A DNA stretch of 64,000 nt, from contig PJEW03000013.1 of the NCBI GenBank assembly GCA_002900995.3, forward strand, positions 382,208 through 446,207. Reading direction: 5' to 3'. This document shows positions 23,822-33,839 of this stretch, piece by piece. The DNA is from Ganoderma boninense. Taxonomy: Eukaryota; Basidiomycota; Agaricomycetes; Polyporales; Polyporaceae. The notes below the pieces were generated by a model that saw only the letters and a program-made list of their open reading frames with translations, made no database searches and was not told the DNA's origin. The stretch's first letter is position 1; every line of letters starts with the position of its first letter. A program made the position numbers and the translations under genes.

Positions 23822-24700
23822 GGGGTTATGATGGGACACTGATGACTTCCGGGGCGACGTCGGAGCGTTCCTGGTCGTCTTTGACAAGGCTCAAAGCTTG
23901 GGGCGGTAGATGGGCCGAAGATGCTCCCATTTATTCACCCTGTCACGTTGCAGTCAATGCCACGGTACATCAGACGTAACGTGCGGCCTTCGTCTCAGAC
24001 CCTCTGAGGGGTTGTGTCCCCCAGAAAAAGGGGCAGCGCCATGGTCGTCCATCTGGCACCGCACTCGTCAAGTGCCTGCCCTATCTTGGTAAGAAAGAGA
24101 ACAGCCCCAACGTCTTGTTACTACCCAGTGCACCTGGAGGGCATCGTATCGACAGTTTGACGTGTCACGAACTGTGAACTGTGACACCTGCGCCGCCGAA
24201 CACTTCGGTCGAGTATGGAAGCAGATGCAAAGGGTCTCGGACAACAAAGTTTGTCGGGTGCCTGCGGGCTGCGGCGCGTGAGAACAGTCGACCCAAACTT
24301 TGAACAGGACATACCCAGATGGACGTCAACGGGATATGTCATTCACCTCATACAGACCGCTTACCACACACCTGCACATGGGGGACAATGCTTCGTTGAG
24401 GAAAGAGACTGGGAATCTCCCAAGTCTGTTGTCACGCACTTGGCTGTGACGCCTTCTTGTGTGGTCTCGAACACCCTGACGACTGCTTGGCAACCATGCC
24501 ACTGCCACGGGTTCGGCCGCATGGAACGCTCCGAACTACCTCGGAATTATGGACGCCCTCGAAGGGCACGCCGCGAGGCCCCAGCCTCGAGTTCGCGATC
24601 CCGCGCCGAGTTCGGCTCCGTGATCCAACCCCGGCTGCGGTCACTAACACGCTTCCCAGACGGTTTCCACGTATTCTCTTCGGGTTCTTTGATCCCAGTA
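23822..24700 (-). promoter_or_regulatory. 5' flank of paralog 1, duplicated upstream of paralog 3
   Basis: This block is nearly identical over about 0.8 kb to 57238-58075, in the same position relative to the gene. A shorter, diverged part is also found upstream of paralog 2 (37540-37910). On the gene strand it contains GGGTGAATAAATGGG (about 23926-23940), a TATA-like box about 110 nt before the ATG, and further up ACGTTACGTCTGATGTACCG and GTTCGTGACACGTCAAACTG, both kept in all three genes. The sequence also holds a plus-strand frame of about 60 codons conserved in the two long copies, but its changes are mostly amino-acid altering, so I regard it as non-coding. Confidence 0.65.
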
Positions 24701-25721
24701 GGAGCCACCGCAGTCATTGACGGCGACTTACAGAAGTGTCCCCAAAGCCCGACCCGCGGCCCATCGCTGCGCGTTAAGGTCTGTTCCACAGTTTTTGCCT
24801 GCCGGACTCACGCCGGTCCCTGGCTTTTGCGATCACCACATGTCCGCGAACCGGAGAACAGCCGCACGAGCTCCGCACCTCGCTCGCTCGCCCGGCTAGC
24901 CCGCCTCGCCTGCTTGTGCATACGCCACACGCGCCCCGCCCCTTCAAGTCATCCGTACGCATCAAGTTCTCGTCGCTCAACGTGGACGTAGGTGGACGTG
25001 CGCATCACTGGCGTCCCTATCCGTGCAGGACTATACGCACGGGATCGTGCTACTGTGTCCGACGACGGGCACCACATATTCCTGCATCTACGTTGGGTGG
25101 CAGCTGGTCAAAGATTCGCCCCCTCAGGTAGGCGCCAGAGTATGAGTGATCGAACGATCAGACTTGGTGTATATTCCGACCTCAGCTGAGGCCGAGTGAG
25201 TAGTGGGTCGAATGCGCGAAGGTGACGCGCTTCGCGCGCCCTTCCTGCTTCGACCTCGCCCACTTCCTCTAGCATAGCGCGAGCGACGCCAAACGTCAGT
25301 TGACGAAACAGGCAAGAGCGCACCTTCCCGATTGTTTATCCGCCGCCGGACTATGGAGCACTAGCTGGGGCGAGCACATTGGTTACATGCCTTGTATTTC
25401 AAGACTTGTTGCAAAACTCGATAACGAGAGCCTTGATGGACAGAGCGGCGACAGGGCAACTCGGGGCAAGGGGAGGGCGACCACACTGGATATCTTATGT
25501 TCTGAAGTGATCGCGATGATTAAATTCTCTCAAATCAGAAATATCGCAGCGTTCACAATCTGCACTGTATATATGTGACGCACATGCTCTCTTTAACGCT
25601 CCTTCTCTGCGTTCTCTTACTTTAATGGCCATACCAAGACGGTCCGCGTATTAGCGTCGTGGACGGGCACTCTGTGTGACCTGGCTGTCCGCCAATTTCG
25701 GTCGTCTTCCTTCCCGTCGAT
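24701..25721. other. no gene recognised
   Basis: Nothing supported beyond the end of the duplicated flank. Confidence 0.4.
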
Positions 25722-26830
25722 TTATATAGGTAATACATCTACAGTTGACTGTGCTGGGTGCTCCTCCAAATTCCGATAGATGAACTCCAAGGACCGGTGG
25801 TCAACTACCGCCGCCAACTTTCCCGCCTTTTGCTGTCTCTTCATCTTCATCTTCCATTGACCAGCATTTAGCGGCCCTTCTCTTCCCTCGAGGATGTCTT
25901 TGAGGCGGCGTTGGAACCAGCGCTCGTCGGCAGGCGACCATATGCCGGTGTACCCTGCCGCCCTGACCCACATGGAGTGCTTCGGCCACCAAGAGGCGTC
26001 TTCTGTCTGGTCTCCACGCCCTGACATTAAGAACGTTAATTTAGAACTACACATGTGTGATTTTCTACTCACCTGTGTATACCCTGACTACGCCAGCTAT
26101 TATATCGAGCTCCGGCCTGGACAACCAGTCGTCATAGTACCCTCCCTGTTGAGAATCCACGGTAACAGCTTCGTGGTGATCCGTCAGACCACTGGGTCCC
26201 TTCTGTAGTCCATCCATATCCCGCATGCCGAGATCGTCTTTTGGGTGCTTCCCCGTGACCTCGATCATGATGCGCCATACGATCCCGCCCTTCAGCCAGG
26301 CGGCACGCGAGTGTGGACTGTGACAGAACTCAAGGACGCGCTGGTAATACGCGTCGTAATCCTGGATGGTAGGTCGCTCCCCCTTCTTGCGCCAAGGTGC
26401 CTGCAGGCGTCGTAGAGAAAGGCGTGGTTTGCTGAGCACTGCCCGTGCAGGCGGGTGTTCCATATATGTCCCCGTGCGAGCAGGAATTCCCGCGCAAAGC
26501 AATGAATGCAGCGCGTCGCAACTCGTATTAACTTCTGGAATGCGGCGGATGAGCAGCAGTGCTCCCATGGGGGTCGTAATGAGCGACCATTTCTGGTCTT
26601 CTGGATCTCCAATGAACATCATCTTCACCCATCGAAGGGTATTGTCAGGATCGTCCTTCCGATTCGGAGATCGGAGGCGCTCGATGGAAACGGATAGGCG
26701 GTCGCTCCCCCACTGCGCTAACGTACTTGCCAGCCTTCAAAGCTTCAAGCTCGGTCTCGAAGTGGGTAGTCCTTGGTTCATCACTGTCACTCTTCCCGCG
26801 ATCATCATGCACTTACCTCCACGGATGCAT
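25722..26830 (-). CDS. WWPK-family Agaricomycete protein, possibly frameshifted
   Basis: Core exons: about 26700-26073 and 26020-25722, with a 52-nt intron (GTGAGT...GTCAG, phase 1). Landmarks in order: LRWVKMMFIGDPEDQKWSLI, MGALLLIRRIPEV, QDYDAYYQRVLEF, RAAWLKGGIVWRIMIEV, YYDDWLSRPELDIIAGVVRV, then across the intron SWWPKHSMW, GIWSPADERWFQRRLKDI and a basic end. This order (GD.D..WS, GAL.L, YDAY, GGIVWR, EELD.I.G, WWPK.S.W, WFQ.RL) matches a large Agaricomycete-only family known to me without a function. Upstream, ELEALKAGKYVSAVGERP is in another frame, so a 1-nt shift near 26680 breaks the N-terminus, or an intron is missed. The proposed start MHPWSDEP at 26830 needs a 33-nt intron, which is doubtful. 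It diverges from the gene at 27191 with about 360 bp between. Confidence 0.6.
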
Positions 26831-27190
26831 ATGTAGTTTCGGACTAGGAACGATGCCGGAGTGGCGGCTCAAGCTTCGTGGAAAGTTGCCGATCAGCTTC
26901 ATTAGGTCCCTCTCAAGACATCTCACCAGTATGTTGACAGTGTCTTAAATGTCTTACTATCAATGTCCTATAATGATGCCACGTTCTGGTTCCTGTATAT
27001 TATAATCACCAGGGTACGTATCATCTTCTGCCATCTCGGACGTCCCATTTCGCATCTTGATTTCCTTCTCTGTGTTGCTTTAGACTTTCAACCCTATCGT
27101 GCCTACAACGTGGCTAAGGGTAGGCTTCGTTATCAGGTAGCGTCGGAGAGTCGATATCGTACCATCTCCTGCTTTCCCTCCCCACTCATC

Positions 27191-28487
27191 ATGTCAACAG
27201 ATCCACCAACACCTTCCTTTAGTTTCGGCGATTGCGACCTGACACCGAAAGGCATCAGGGCGACGACTGACCACTTGCGCACTCTGCCATCTCTTCAAAC
27301 CATCCCCGAGCCTCGGGTGCGAGCGGCCGCAATGGCGTTCATCGCGTCCGGAGGGTCCGCAGATGGTCTCTATCCTGCCCGCCCCGGATCTACCTATGCT
27401 GTTGTTCCTCATGCAGAAAATATACCACCGGTCTGGCCACAAGGGCTGCAGGATGAGTATATGAGACTAATCATGGATCTGGTACGTTATTCGTCGACAT
27501 TTCCGTGAAACTCCATACCTACATTTGTTGCAGCTCACCTGGCACGACCGGGTCACTGGTGGAGTAAGTTTTCTGGTTTCGATACCGGCAATTCGCCCCG
27601 CTACCCTTCCTACGATTAACGCGGTCCGTATGAACGTATTTCTGCCTACCATCCCGCAAGAACAACCAAAGACCACCATTTTCTTCGCTCGCATGGTGCA
27701 GAGTTTTGCGGAGGAGATTGGCCTCCCTACTATCCAGCGTATGTACAAGGCGACGTCAACCATGACCCAGAGACCTCTTGTTGCCGCAGCAAAGACCACT
27801 TCCCCGATCGACATTCAACCTCTCATACCCCCCTCGGAGACCCCGTGGCACAGGTTCTTTGGCCGGGACGTTGGTGTTCTCGAGCGTCTTATTGCCGAAC
27901 AGATTCCAGGCGTTGGTGCCGTTCACGCGTTACCATCCATGGGCCCCCGAACCTTCCTTCCTCCGCTAGTCCCGGGGGATTCCGCCCCTCGTGCCACTGT
28001 ACGCAACTGTGGTCTCCAGGATGGGAGTCCCTGGACCGTGGGCGATGTCCTGCACTTTGCGCAGCAGTTCGAGCGCTGTGGTGAACGCGATGAGGCTGGC
28101 CAGCGAGCTATCGCAGAACAAGGTTCAATCAGATTGTCGGATATTTTCAGGGCCATCACCGACCTTCAACGCAGTGTGGAGACCCTCGAGACCGTCAATC
28201 AAACCCAGCTAATGGAACTTGAGTTGCTCCGACAGGCGCTCCAAGAATCCTTCGATCGTGCGTGTTCTACAGCGGTTTGCAAAACGATAGACGTCCTCCG
28301 AAAAAACTCGTTCAGGTCGGCTAGCTTGCCGACGCTGATGCCACCTCCAGAAGCTCGGCATAACCCGTGCCGAGGAAGGCCGAGGAGCATGGCAGCGAGA
28401 GCGCGACGCGTCGCGCCATCCGCGCGAGTGGACCTTCCACCTTTGCAGGTGGATTGGTGTGGTGCGCGAGTGTCAAAAATGCGATAG
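27191..28487 (+). CDS. 414-residue protein with C-terminal coiled coil, unknown function
   Basis: Exon 1 27191-27481 (MSTDPPTPSFSFGDCDL...), intron 27482-27533 (52 nt, GTACGT...TTGCAG, phase 0), exon 2 27534-28487. A CT-rich leader precedes the ATG. The N-terminal half has no recognisable domain; there is a Pro-rich middle and, at about residues 290-335, a heptad-rich segment ITDLQRSVETLETVNQTQ then LMELELLRQALQESF that should form a coiled coil. The last 75 codons cross an inverted repeat arm (about 28258-28335) and become Arg/Pro/Ser-rich, which suggests that the original C-terminus was replaced by an insertion. The ORF at 28790-29335 may be the displaced end. Confidence 0.7.
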
Positions 28488-28735
28488 TTTGCCATAGCGC
28501 AACTATTTCTACTCTACGCGCAGTGATAGCAGTGTCGCGCGAGCCGCCAGTCTTGCGTCGCTCCTCCTCGGCGTCGAGCCTCGCGCGCGAGGGAGACCCC
28601 GCTCCATGAGGCGCCATGACCTGAAGAAGACAGCTTCTGGGCGTCTCGGGGTCTTCCCAGCGTCGGCTACGTAGCCGACCTCAACGAGTTTTTTTTCGAA
28701 CGCGACTATCGTTCTGCAAACAGCTGTAATTCGCC
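28258..28735. repeat. inverted repeat pair around a 330-bp spacer
   Basis: The left arm (about 28258-28336) and the right arm (about 28655-28735) are inverted copies: GGTCGGCTAGCTTGCCGACG on the left matches GGTCGGCTACGTAGCCGACG on the minus strand at the right, and AAAAAACTCGTT and AACGATAGACG continue outward on both sides. Total matching length is about 75 bp with scattered mismatches. The left arm is part of the coiled-coil gene's coding exon. It may be a small terminal-inverted-repeat element or a local inverted duplication of exon sequence. Confidence 0.6.
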
Positions 28736-28789
28736 GATGGTTGTAAACAGTGCTGACTGTGCTTTTGTCCAGAGCGCCGTGGGGAGCTC

Positions 28790-29335
28790 ATGCGAATTAA
28801 CGCAGAATTGTCTGCACCCTCTGTGCCCCCAGTTCCGCGCCCTTCACTTACGTTGGCACGCCCCCGGCACATTCGGGCGCGGGCAGCCAGCAACTCAATT
28901 GCCCCTGGCCCTTCATTTTCTGGCTCTCCACCGCTGCCTTCTATGCACCATGTTCGGTTTGAGGAGCGCACACCTGTCTCCGTCCACATTGCCACTTCTC
29001 TTCCTCAGAACAGAGGCGCTCCGAATAACTCTAACCTTCCGTCTGAGTCCCGTTCCGCGTCCTCCAATGCCCTGAATACGTTCCACGCGGAGAATATTCT
29101 GTCGAAGGGGCGGATTTATGGGCCGAACACCGATCAAGTCCTCACGCATCATCAGTTGCCGCGTCGGACCCATACAATCCTCCGCATGATAGAGAAGACG
29201 CATTCGCGGGAGAGCTGGGTACAAGCTGTGTGTGCTATGATTCCGAATTGCTCGCAGGACTTGGCGCGTGAGCTTGTTGATGCGATGAAGGGTGATCGAG
29301 ACTTGTCGAGTAGGGCTCAACCGGAGGATTACTGA
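28790..29335 (+). CDS. 181-codon frame, probably a gene or the displaced 3' end of the preceding one
   Basis: The frame starts MRINAELSAPSVPPVPRP, has a Ser/Pro-rich first half, then a structured-looking C-terminal half: LPRRTHTILRMIEKTHSR, ESWVQAVCAMIPNCSQDLA, RELVDAMKGDRDLSSR, with helix-like spacing of hydrophobics. The ATG is not preceded by the CT-rich leader seen at the other starts, and the frame is separated from the 414-residue gene only by the inverted-repeat insert, so both may once have been one gene. No family recognised. Confidence 0.45.
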   Translation: MRINAELSAPSVPPVPRPSLTLARPRHIRARAASNSIAPGPSFSGSPPLPSMHHVRFEERTPVSVHIATSLPQNRGAPNNSNLPSESRSASSNALNTFHAENILSKGRIYGPNTDQVLTHHQLPRRTHTILRMIEKTHSRESWVQAVCAMIPNCSQDLARELVDAMKGDRDLSSRAQPEDY

Positions 29336-29699
29336 ATCACCACCACATGAACCTTAGTTTTACTACCATAACATCTTCCTTGCCGCCTTGTCTTGTATTT
29401 TTCATCATATTCACCTCGATGCTTGCGCACTTGATTGAATATCACGCATGTCCCAATTTTACCCTTATCCTGGACACGGACGAGCCTTCTAACCTCAACA
29501 GTTGAAGCTCAATGCAAATTTCGTGGACCCAGGGGGTTGGGCCGTACGTTGCTTGCTGCAACGAGGATGCATCACAAATGAGGAATGTCATCCAGGGCTT
29601 CGTCGCAGACGGGCGCAAATGGGTAACAGAAGAGAACAATAGATGTGGAGTCTCGGGAACATTGACACGTGGGGAATGCATCACCAATACAAATCGACG
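29336..29699. other. no gene seen
   Basis: AT-richer intergenic sequence between converging genes. Confidence 0.4.
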
Positions 29700-30285
29700 A
29701 TGCAGGGGGCATGATTCACGAAGACGCAAGGTATAAGAAGATTCGGTTGAGCTGTTGTGAAGTTCCAGAAGTGCGGCTGGATACGAATGCGAGAAGTGGA
29801 GGGTTGCGATGCAGCAGAGATGTCGCTGGGTAGAGGAGAGGTGTGCCGAGGATAAAGTGGGACGGGACGTCCGAGTCTCCGAAGGTTACATAGATGTGAG
29901 GATAGTTGACCACTGAAGCGTCGTAGGGGGGAATATACGAGTACAACGGAGGAGGGATATAAGACAGCCTTACAGCAGCAAGAACTGCGGACTCGGCATT
30001 TCCTGGCGCATTGGAGGGGAAAGAGCGGGTATCCCCTGGTCGTCGTTGAGATCACAGCCCAGGGACGTCGCCACCAGAGTTCCCGAAACCATCTTGCGGT
30101 CGGTGGTTAGCGGGGATGTCTCTATGTAGAGTTTGTAGGACTCGGAGCAACGTTGCCACCAGAGCTCCCGGATCATGAGTGGTACCACTGCCGCCGGAAG
30201 AGCCCGACGTGCGTAACCAGCCACCACATCGGCGGTGACAGGCAAGGCGGAAATGTTGAGCCAGTGGACCACACTCACCTGGAGA
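29700..30285 (-). CDS. possible gene fragment, unknown function
   Basis: Two adjoining open stretches look like real protein. The upstream one reads VVHWLNISALPVTADVVAGY, ARRALPAAVVPLMIRELWWQR, YKLYIETSPLTTDRKMVSG; the downstream one reads YSYIPPYDASVVNYPHIYVTF then GDSDVPSHFILGTPLLYP. They are in different frames and I could not find a splice that joins them cleanly. The upstream end is near GTGAGTGTGG at about 30270-30280. Unknown family. Confidence 0.35.
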
Positions 30286-31394
30286 CAGTAGCAGCACAAT
30301 GGAGCCCGGGACACAGTGCGCGATGGGGGCGCGAGGACATGCGACCTCATCGCGGCCCAGGGCGGGTTAGGGAGGGAGTGCGGGAGGAGGCGCGGGGGGA
30401 GATGGCGGGGGGCGCAAGAGCGCCCGAGGGGACCAGGAATCGGATCAAGGGACTGTAAGTCTGTAAATCGGAGGGATCGCAGCTATCTGCGGATGGGGTC
30501 AAATCCCGCAGGGGACACAGCGAAACGTGCGTCCGAAGCCTTCCGTGGTCCTCCGGTTTATAGTCCTGATGTGATCGGATTTCTGGTCCCTCGGGAGGAA
30601 GGGAACCGAACAAGGAGGGGGGGAAGGGGGGAAGTCTTCGCGAGCGCGTGCGCGAGCGACGGTCTTCTCGCGGCCTCGCGCGAGACTCGACCTTCGTCCT
30701 CGCGCCCGGCGGAGGAGGCGGCCGGGGTCCGGACCCGTCACAGTGGGGCGGGTGAGCCGTGACCTTCCATTTATGGCAACGAGACCCCAAATTGGCGCCC
30801 TAGAGACCGTAAATCTAAGACAAGAAGTTTTCCTTGCCTCACGCCATCACCTCGCACCAGTGATTTTCGAGCCTGTCGACCTTCCAGCTCTGCAGCCTTC
30901 CTTCTCTCGCGCTACAATAGCAGCTGTCTTTACCCACCCGTCCACCCTTATACACCTATATTTGTTACTGGAATAGAATTGCGCTTCGAAAAGTCAAACA
31001 CAAATCGCGTCGCTCCGACGGAGCCCGCCCACCCAGCGGCTCCTCGAGCCCCGCGTCCGCCCGGCTTCGCCGCCGCCTAGCCCAACCCCCACGTCGACTT
31101 CTCACCGTCAGAATCGTGCGCGCGAGACGAAGCTGGACCCCTGGGAATCGGAGCTTCGGCGTGTCATACAAGGAGCAGACGGGGATATACAGATCCACTT
31201 CTCAGATCTCAATGCCGAGGGCTCACGACGTGACAGAACACGGTGACTGATTTGTATGTTCCCTCAAACCAGTGCATGTCACGAAGTTCCAGCGAACTCG
31301 GTCGAAGGCAGTCACCTTCTCAGCACCGTTGTGATATATAGCGGTACGCCCGTCGTGGTCGTCTGAGCCGGACACCCTCCCTCAAGTCCCTGCC
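30286..31394. other. GC-rich stretch without a supported gene; TATA-like box near its end
   Basis: 30310-30770 is extremely GC-rich with all frames open by composition. A TATA-like GATATATAG lies at about 31332-31340, some 60 nt before the ATG of the next gene. Confidence 0.4.
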
Positions 31395-32504
31395 ATGCCT
31401 CGCGACACTGCCGCTCTTGATGAAGGGTCCTCTAATTTATACTCCTTGGAGGACCTTCGACGCTTTGCCCCCAGCACTCCCAGCGGCCTGTACACGTTGA
31501 ACGACTTTGGCCACATGTTCTGGTGCCTCACGGTCCTTGATGGCGGTTAGTCCCTTCCCCATTCCTTTGCATGGCGCTTCTGATAAACGAACAGGGAAAT
31601 TTTTCTGCACGGAGTGCTTCCCCATGGGTACTCTCAGCGAGTTGTTTTCTCTTCTGTGTACAGCGGTATCTTACTCCTGAAATGATATAGAAAAGACCTG
31701 CCCGCATGGCACTTTTACTGCGGACACCTGCTCTACGCCTATCCTTGTCAGGCCTGCCGTCCTTGCCTGGCCGGCAGAACTGTCACCAGCCCACGCGCAG
31801 GCAGACAACTCCCAGACTGCCCTGTTCCATGATAGCTTGCAGCACTGGGTCTCCACCGGAGAGGCACGTACGCTTCTTACTGCCCTGGTATCGCGACTGA
31901 CGGCACTACACAGACCATCAGTGACGACTCAGCTCTTATTCCCTTTAATCCTGCCCCATATGGTCCACCAACTTACCCACAAGAGGTCGAGATAGCGCCG
32001 TTGCCATCGGCAAATGCCGCCTCTTCAAGTTCGTCGATTTTGCTACACGAAGCGTATTCTTCAATAGCGCCCACCGCCGCAGTCGCACCCTGTTTCGCAT
32101 TCCCATCCCCTCCGTCACTCCCATCCATGAATTCCCCACAGGCGGCCTCCTATATTTCACAACCCGCCCACGCCGGCATCGATGTCGAGCAGCAGCTTCG
32201 GTCCCGATCCGCATCTGCATGGCAACTTGCAGCCTATCCTGTCGTCCAACAGACGTTTCAGTCTTCGTATTACCTTCACCACCACGCGCAGCACCCCGTT
32301 GTACCTCCGCTTGGCTCGCTAGAATCTTTGCGAGGGCATCTGACTTGTTACCCAATTATCGATGGGCATGATTCTGGCGCTAGGCCGGGGGATGGAGGCA
32401 CGGTCGAGAGAGCCATCGGCTTTTATAAAAACACGTATGTCTCATCATATTTGCACAGTCATCCAGATACTAATCACATGTTTGTAGTTTGTAGTGTCAG
32501 CTAG
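31395..32504 (+). CDS. multi-exon protein with small Cys/His motif, unknown function
   Basis: The start MPRDTAALDEGSSNLYSLED is followed by LRRFAPSTPSGLYTLNDFGH and a first intron with donor GTTAGT at about 31545. The next exon reads KFFCTECFPM and is followed by a second intron (GTACTC...ATATAG); exon 3 begins with KTCPHGTFTADTC. The frame stays open over both junctions (phase 1 each). Together FCTEC...TCPHGTFTADTC gives a C-x2-C...C-x-H...C pattern that might bind zinc; too short to name. The downstream frame to 32504 is Ser/Ala/Pro-rich with a His-rich patch YYLHHHAQHP; its link to exon 3 needs a third intron that I could not fix (a phase-0 GTCTCC donor near 31848 would fit). Confidence 0.5.
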
Positions 32505-33839
32505 CGGTGTAGATGGCCAGACCTTGGAGCGGCGAGAGGTCTACGCGGGGTTCAGGGAGAGCAAGAGTAGAACGCCCTCTCGCCGATACGTGGATAATTT
32601 TGGAATGCCTTGTGTCGGCCGAGTTTTGTACCCTTCTTGCAACAGTGACATGTTCATCAATTCGTTCCCGTCGTGTCGGTCTCTCTAGTTCTCTTCATGT
32701 TATATCTGTCATGTAATGGAATCAATCCAGCGACATGGACTTCTTGCATCCTTGCATCCGTGAATCAGCTACCTAGCGGCGTTGATCACTCAGAGCTATA
32801 CCAAACGCTAAAGCCGCTGAAGAACCCAATGCATGCATGACAAGGTAAAACAGCAGCATTTGATCCTTGCCCTGGTAATCGCAGGGAGGATGAGCCGCCG
32901 TTTAGTCCCCACCACTGCCTTGAAAGACGACTAAATCCATATTTGCCTGACTTTAAAGCGTAGAGTTGATAACATGAGCTGGAAAAATGTCCAATCTACG
33001 CCTAGAATAGCTCGGGTTGGGAGGCCTCCTTTTAGAGTCGCTCTAGGACGGGGTTCTCCGCCCTGACGCCTTCGCCGTGTGTATGGCTGTCGTCGTTGCT
33101 ATGGCGTATAGGTTGTTCCTGAGAGCGCCCATCCATTCTAAAGGTCTCGCTCCTTGCCCGCCGTTCTGATCGGTAGGTCCGAGGGACATGGTATCGTGGC
33201 TTCAATTTTCCGAGGCACCCTCACTATAACGAGAGACCTCTTTCCCCGTTTCACGCCATATCCCTCCCGCCACAGCTTATCCTTCACATTGGCTGCATTG
33301 CTGTCTCACGAGCATATTCTCAGCGCATTACCACCAACTGCGACGACTACCCTCGCTCCCACCTTCATATAATCATCATAATGCCCCCCCCCCTCAGTTG
33401 AAGCTCAAGTCTGTGTTTCGTTCCCTTTGCAGACGGTTCAGATCCACGTGGTGCCGACATACAGACTCATCTATCTTCTTTTTTCCCCGGTAGCGTGAAT
33501 GAAAAAGAAGCGGAGACTCCAGGTCTGCTTCCCTCTGAGGCCATTGTGCCCGGGAAGTGCCATCACATTCACTGATCCTGTGCCGATTCGCACGACAAGG
33601 TGCCAAGACCCAGCCACACTTATTGTTCTCTCATCGCCACCGAAGGATCCTCCCTGTACCGCATCATCCATGGTCACAAAGATGACCGAGGTTCGCGCCA
33701 CGTCGTTCACTGATGAAGGCCTTGGGAGTGTGCATTACCGCGAGCTCGAATGTGTGGAACCAGGTTTCGTGCCATGCATGCGAGCAGCTGAGGTATATCG
33801 CCCTGCCGGTAGTGACATCCCTGATATAATGTGCTGACT
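32505..33839. other. no firm gene; may contain the decayed 5' part of the KDZ element
   Basis: CT-rich tract at 33230-33400 and a 112-codon frame (33499-33837) without recognisable domain. In KDZ elements a variable N-terminal region precedes the CxC domain, so the last few hundred bases could belong to it. Confidence 0.35.

Noticed and set aside
23719..23979. Conserved 60-codon plus-strand frame in the duplicated flank, also at 57173-57395
   Set aside because: Most differences between the two copies change amino acids, and the DNA fits a promoter of the minus-strand genes better.
30440..30515. tRNA-like sequence with GGTCAAATCCC
   Set aside because: B-box-like words occur, but no cloverleaf with paired acceptor and D stems can be drawn.
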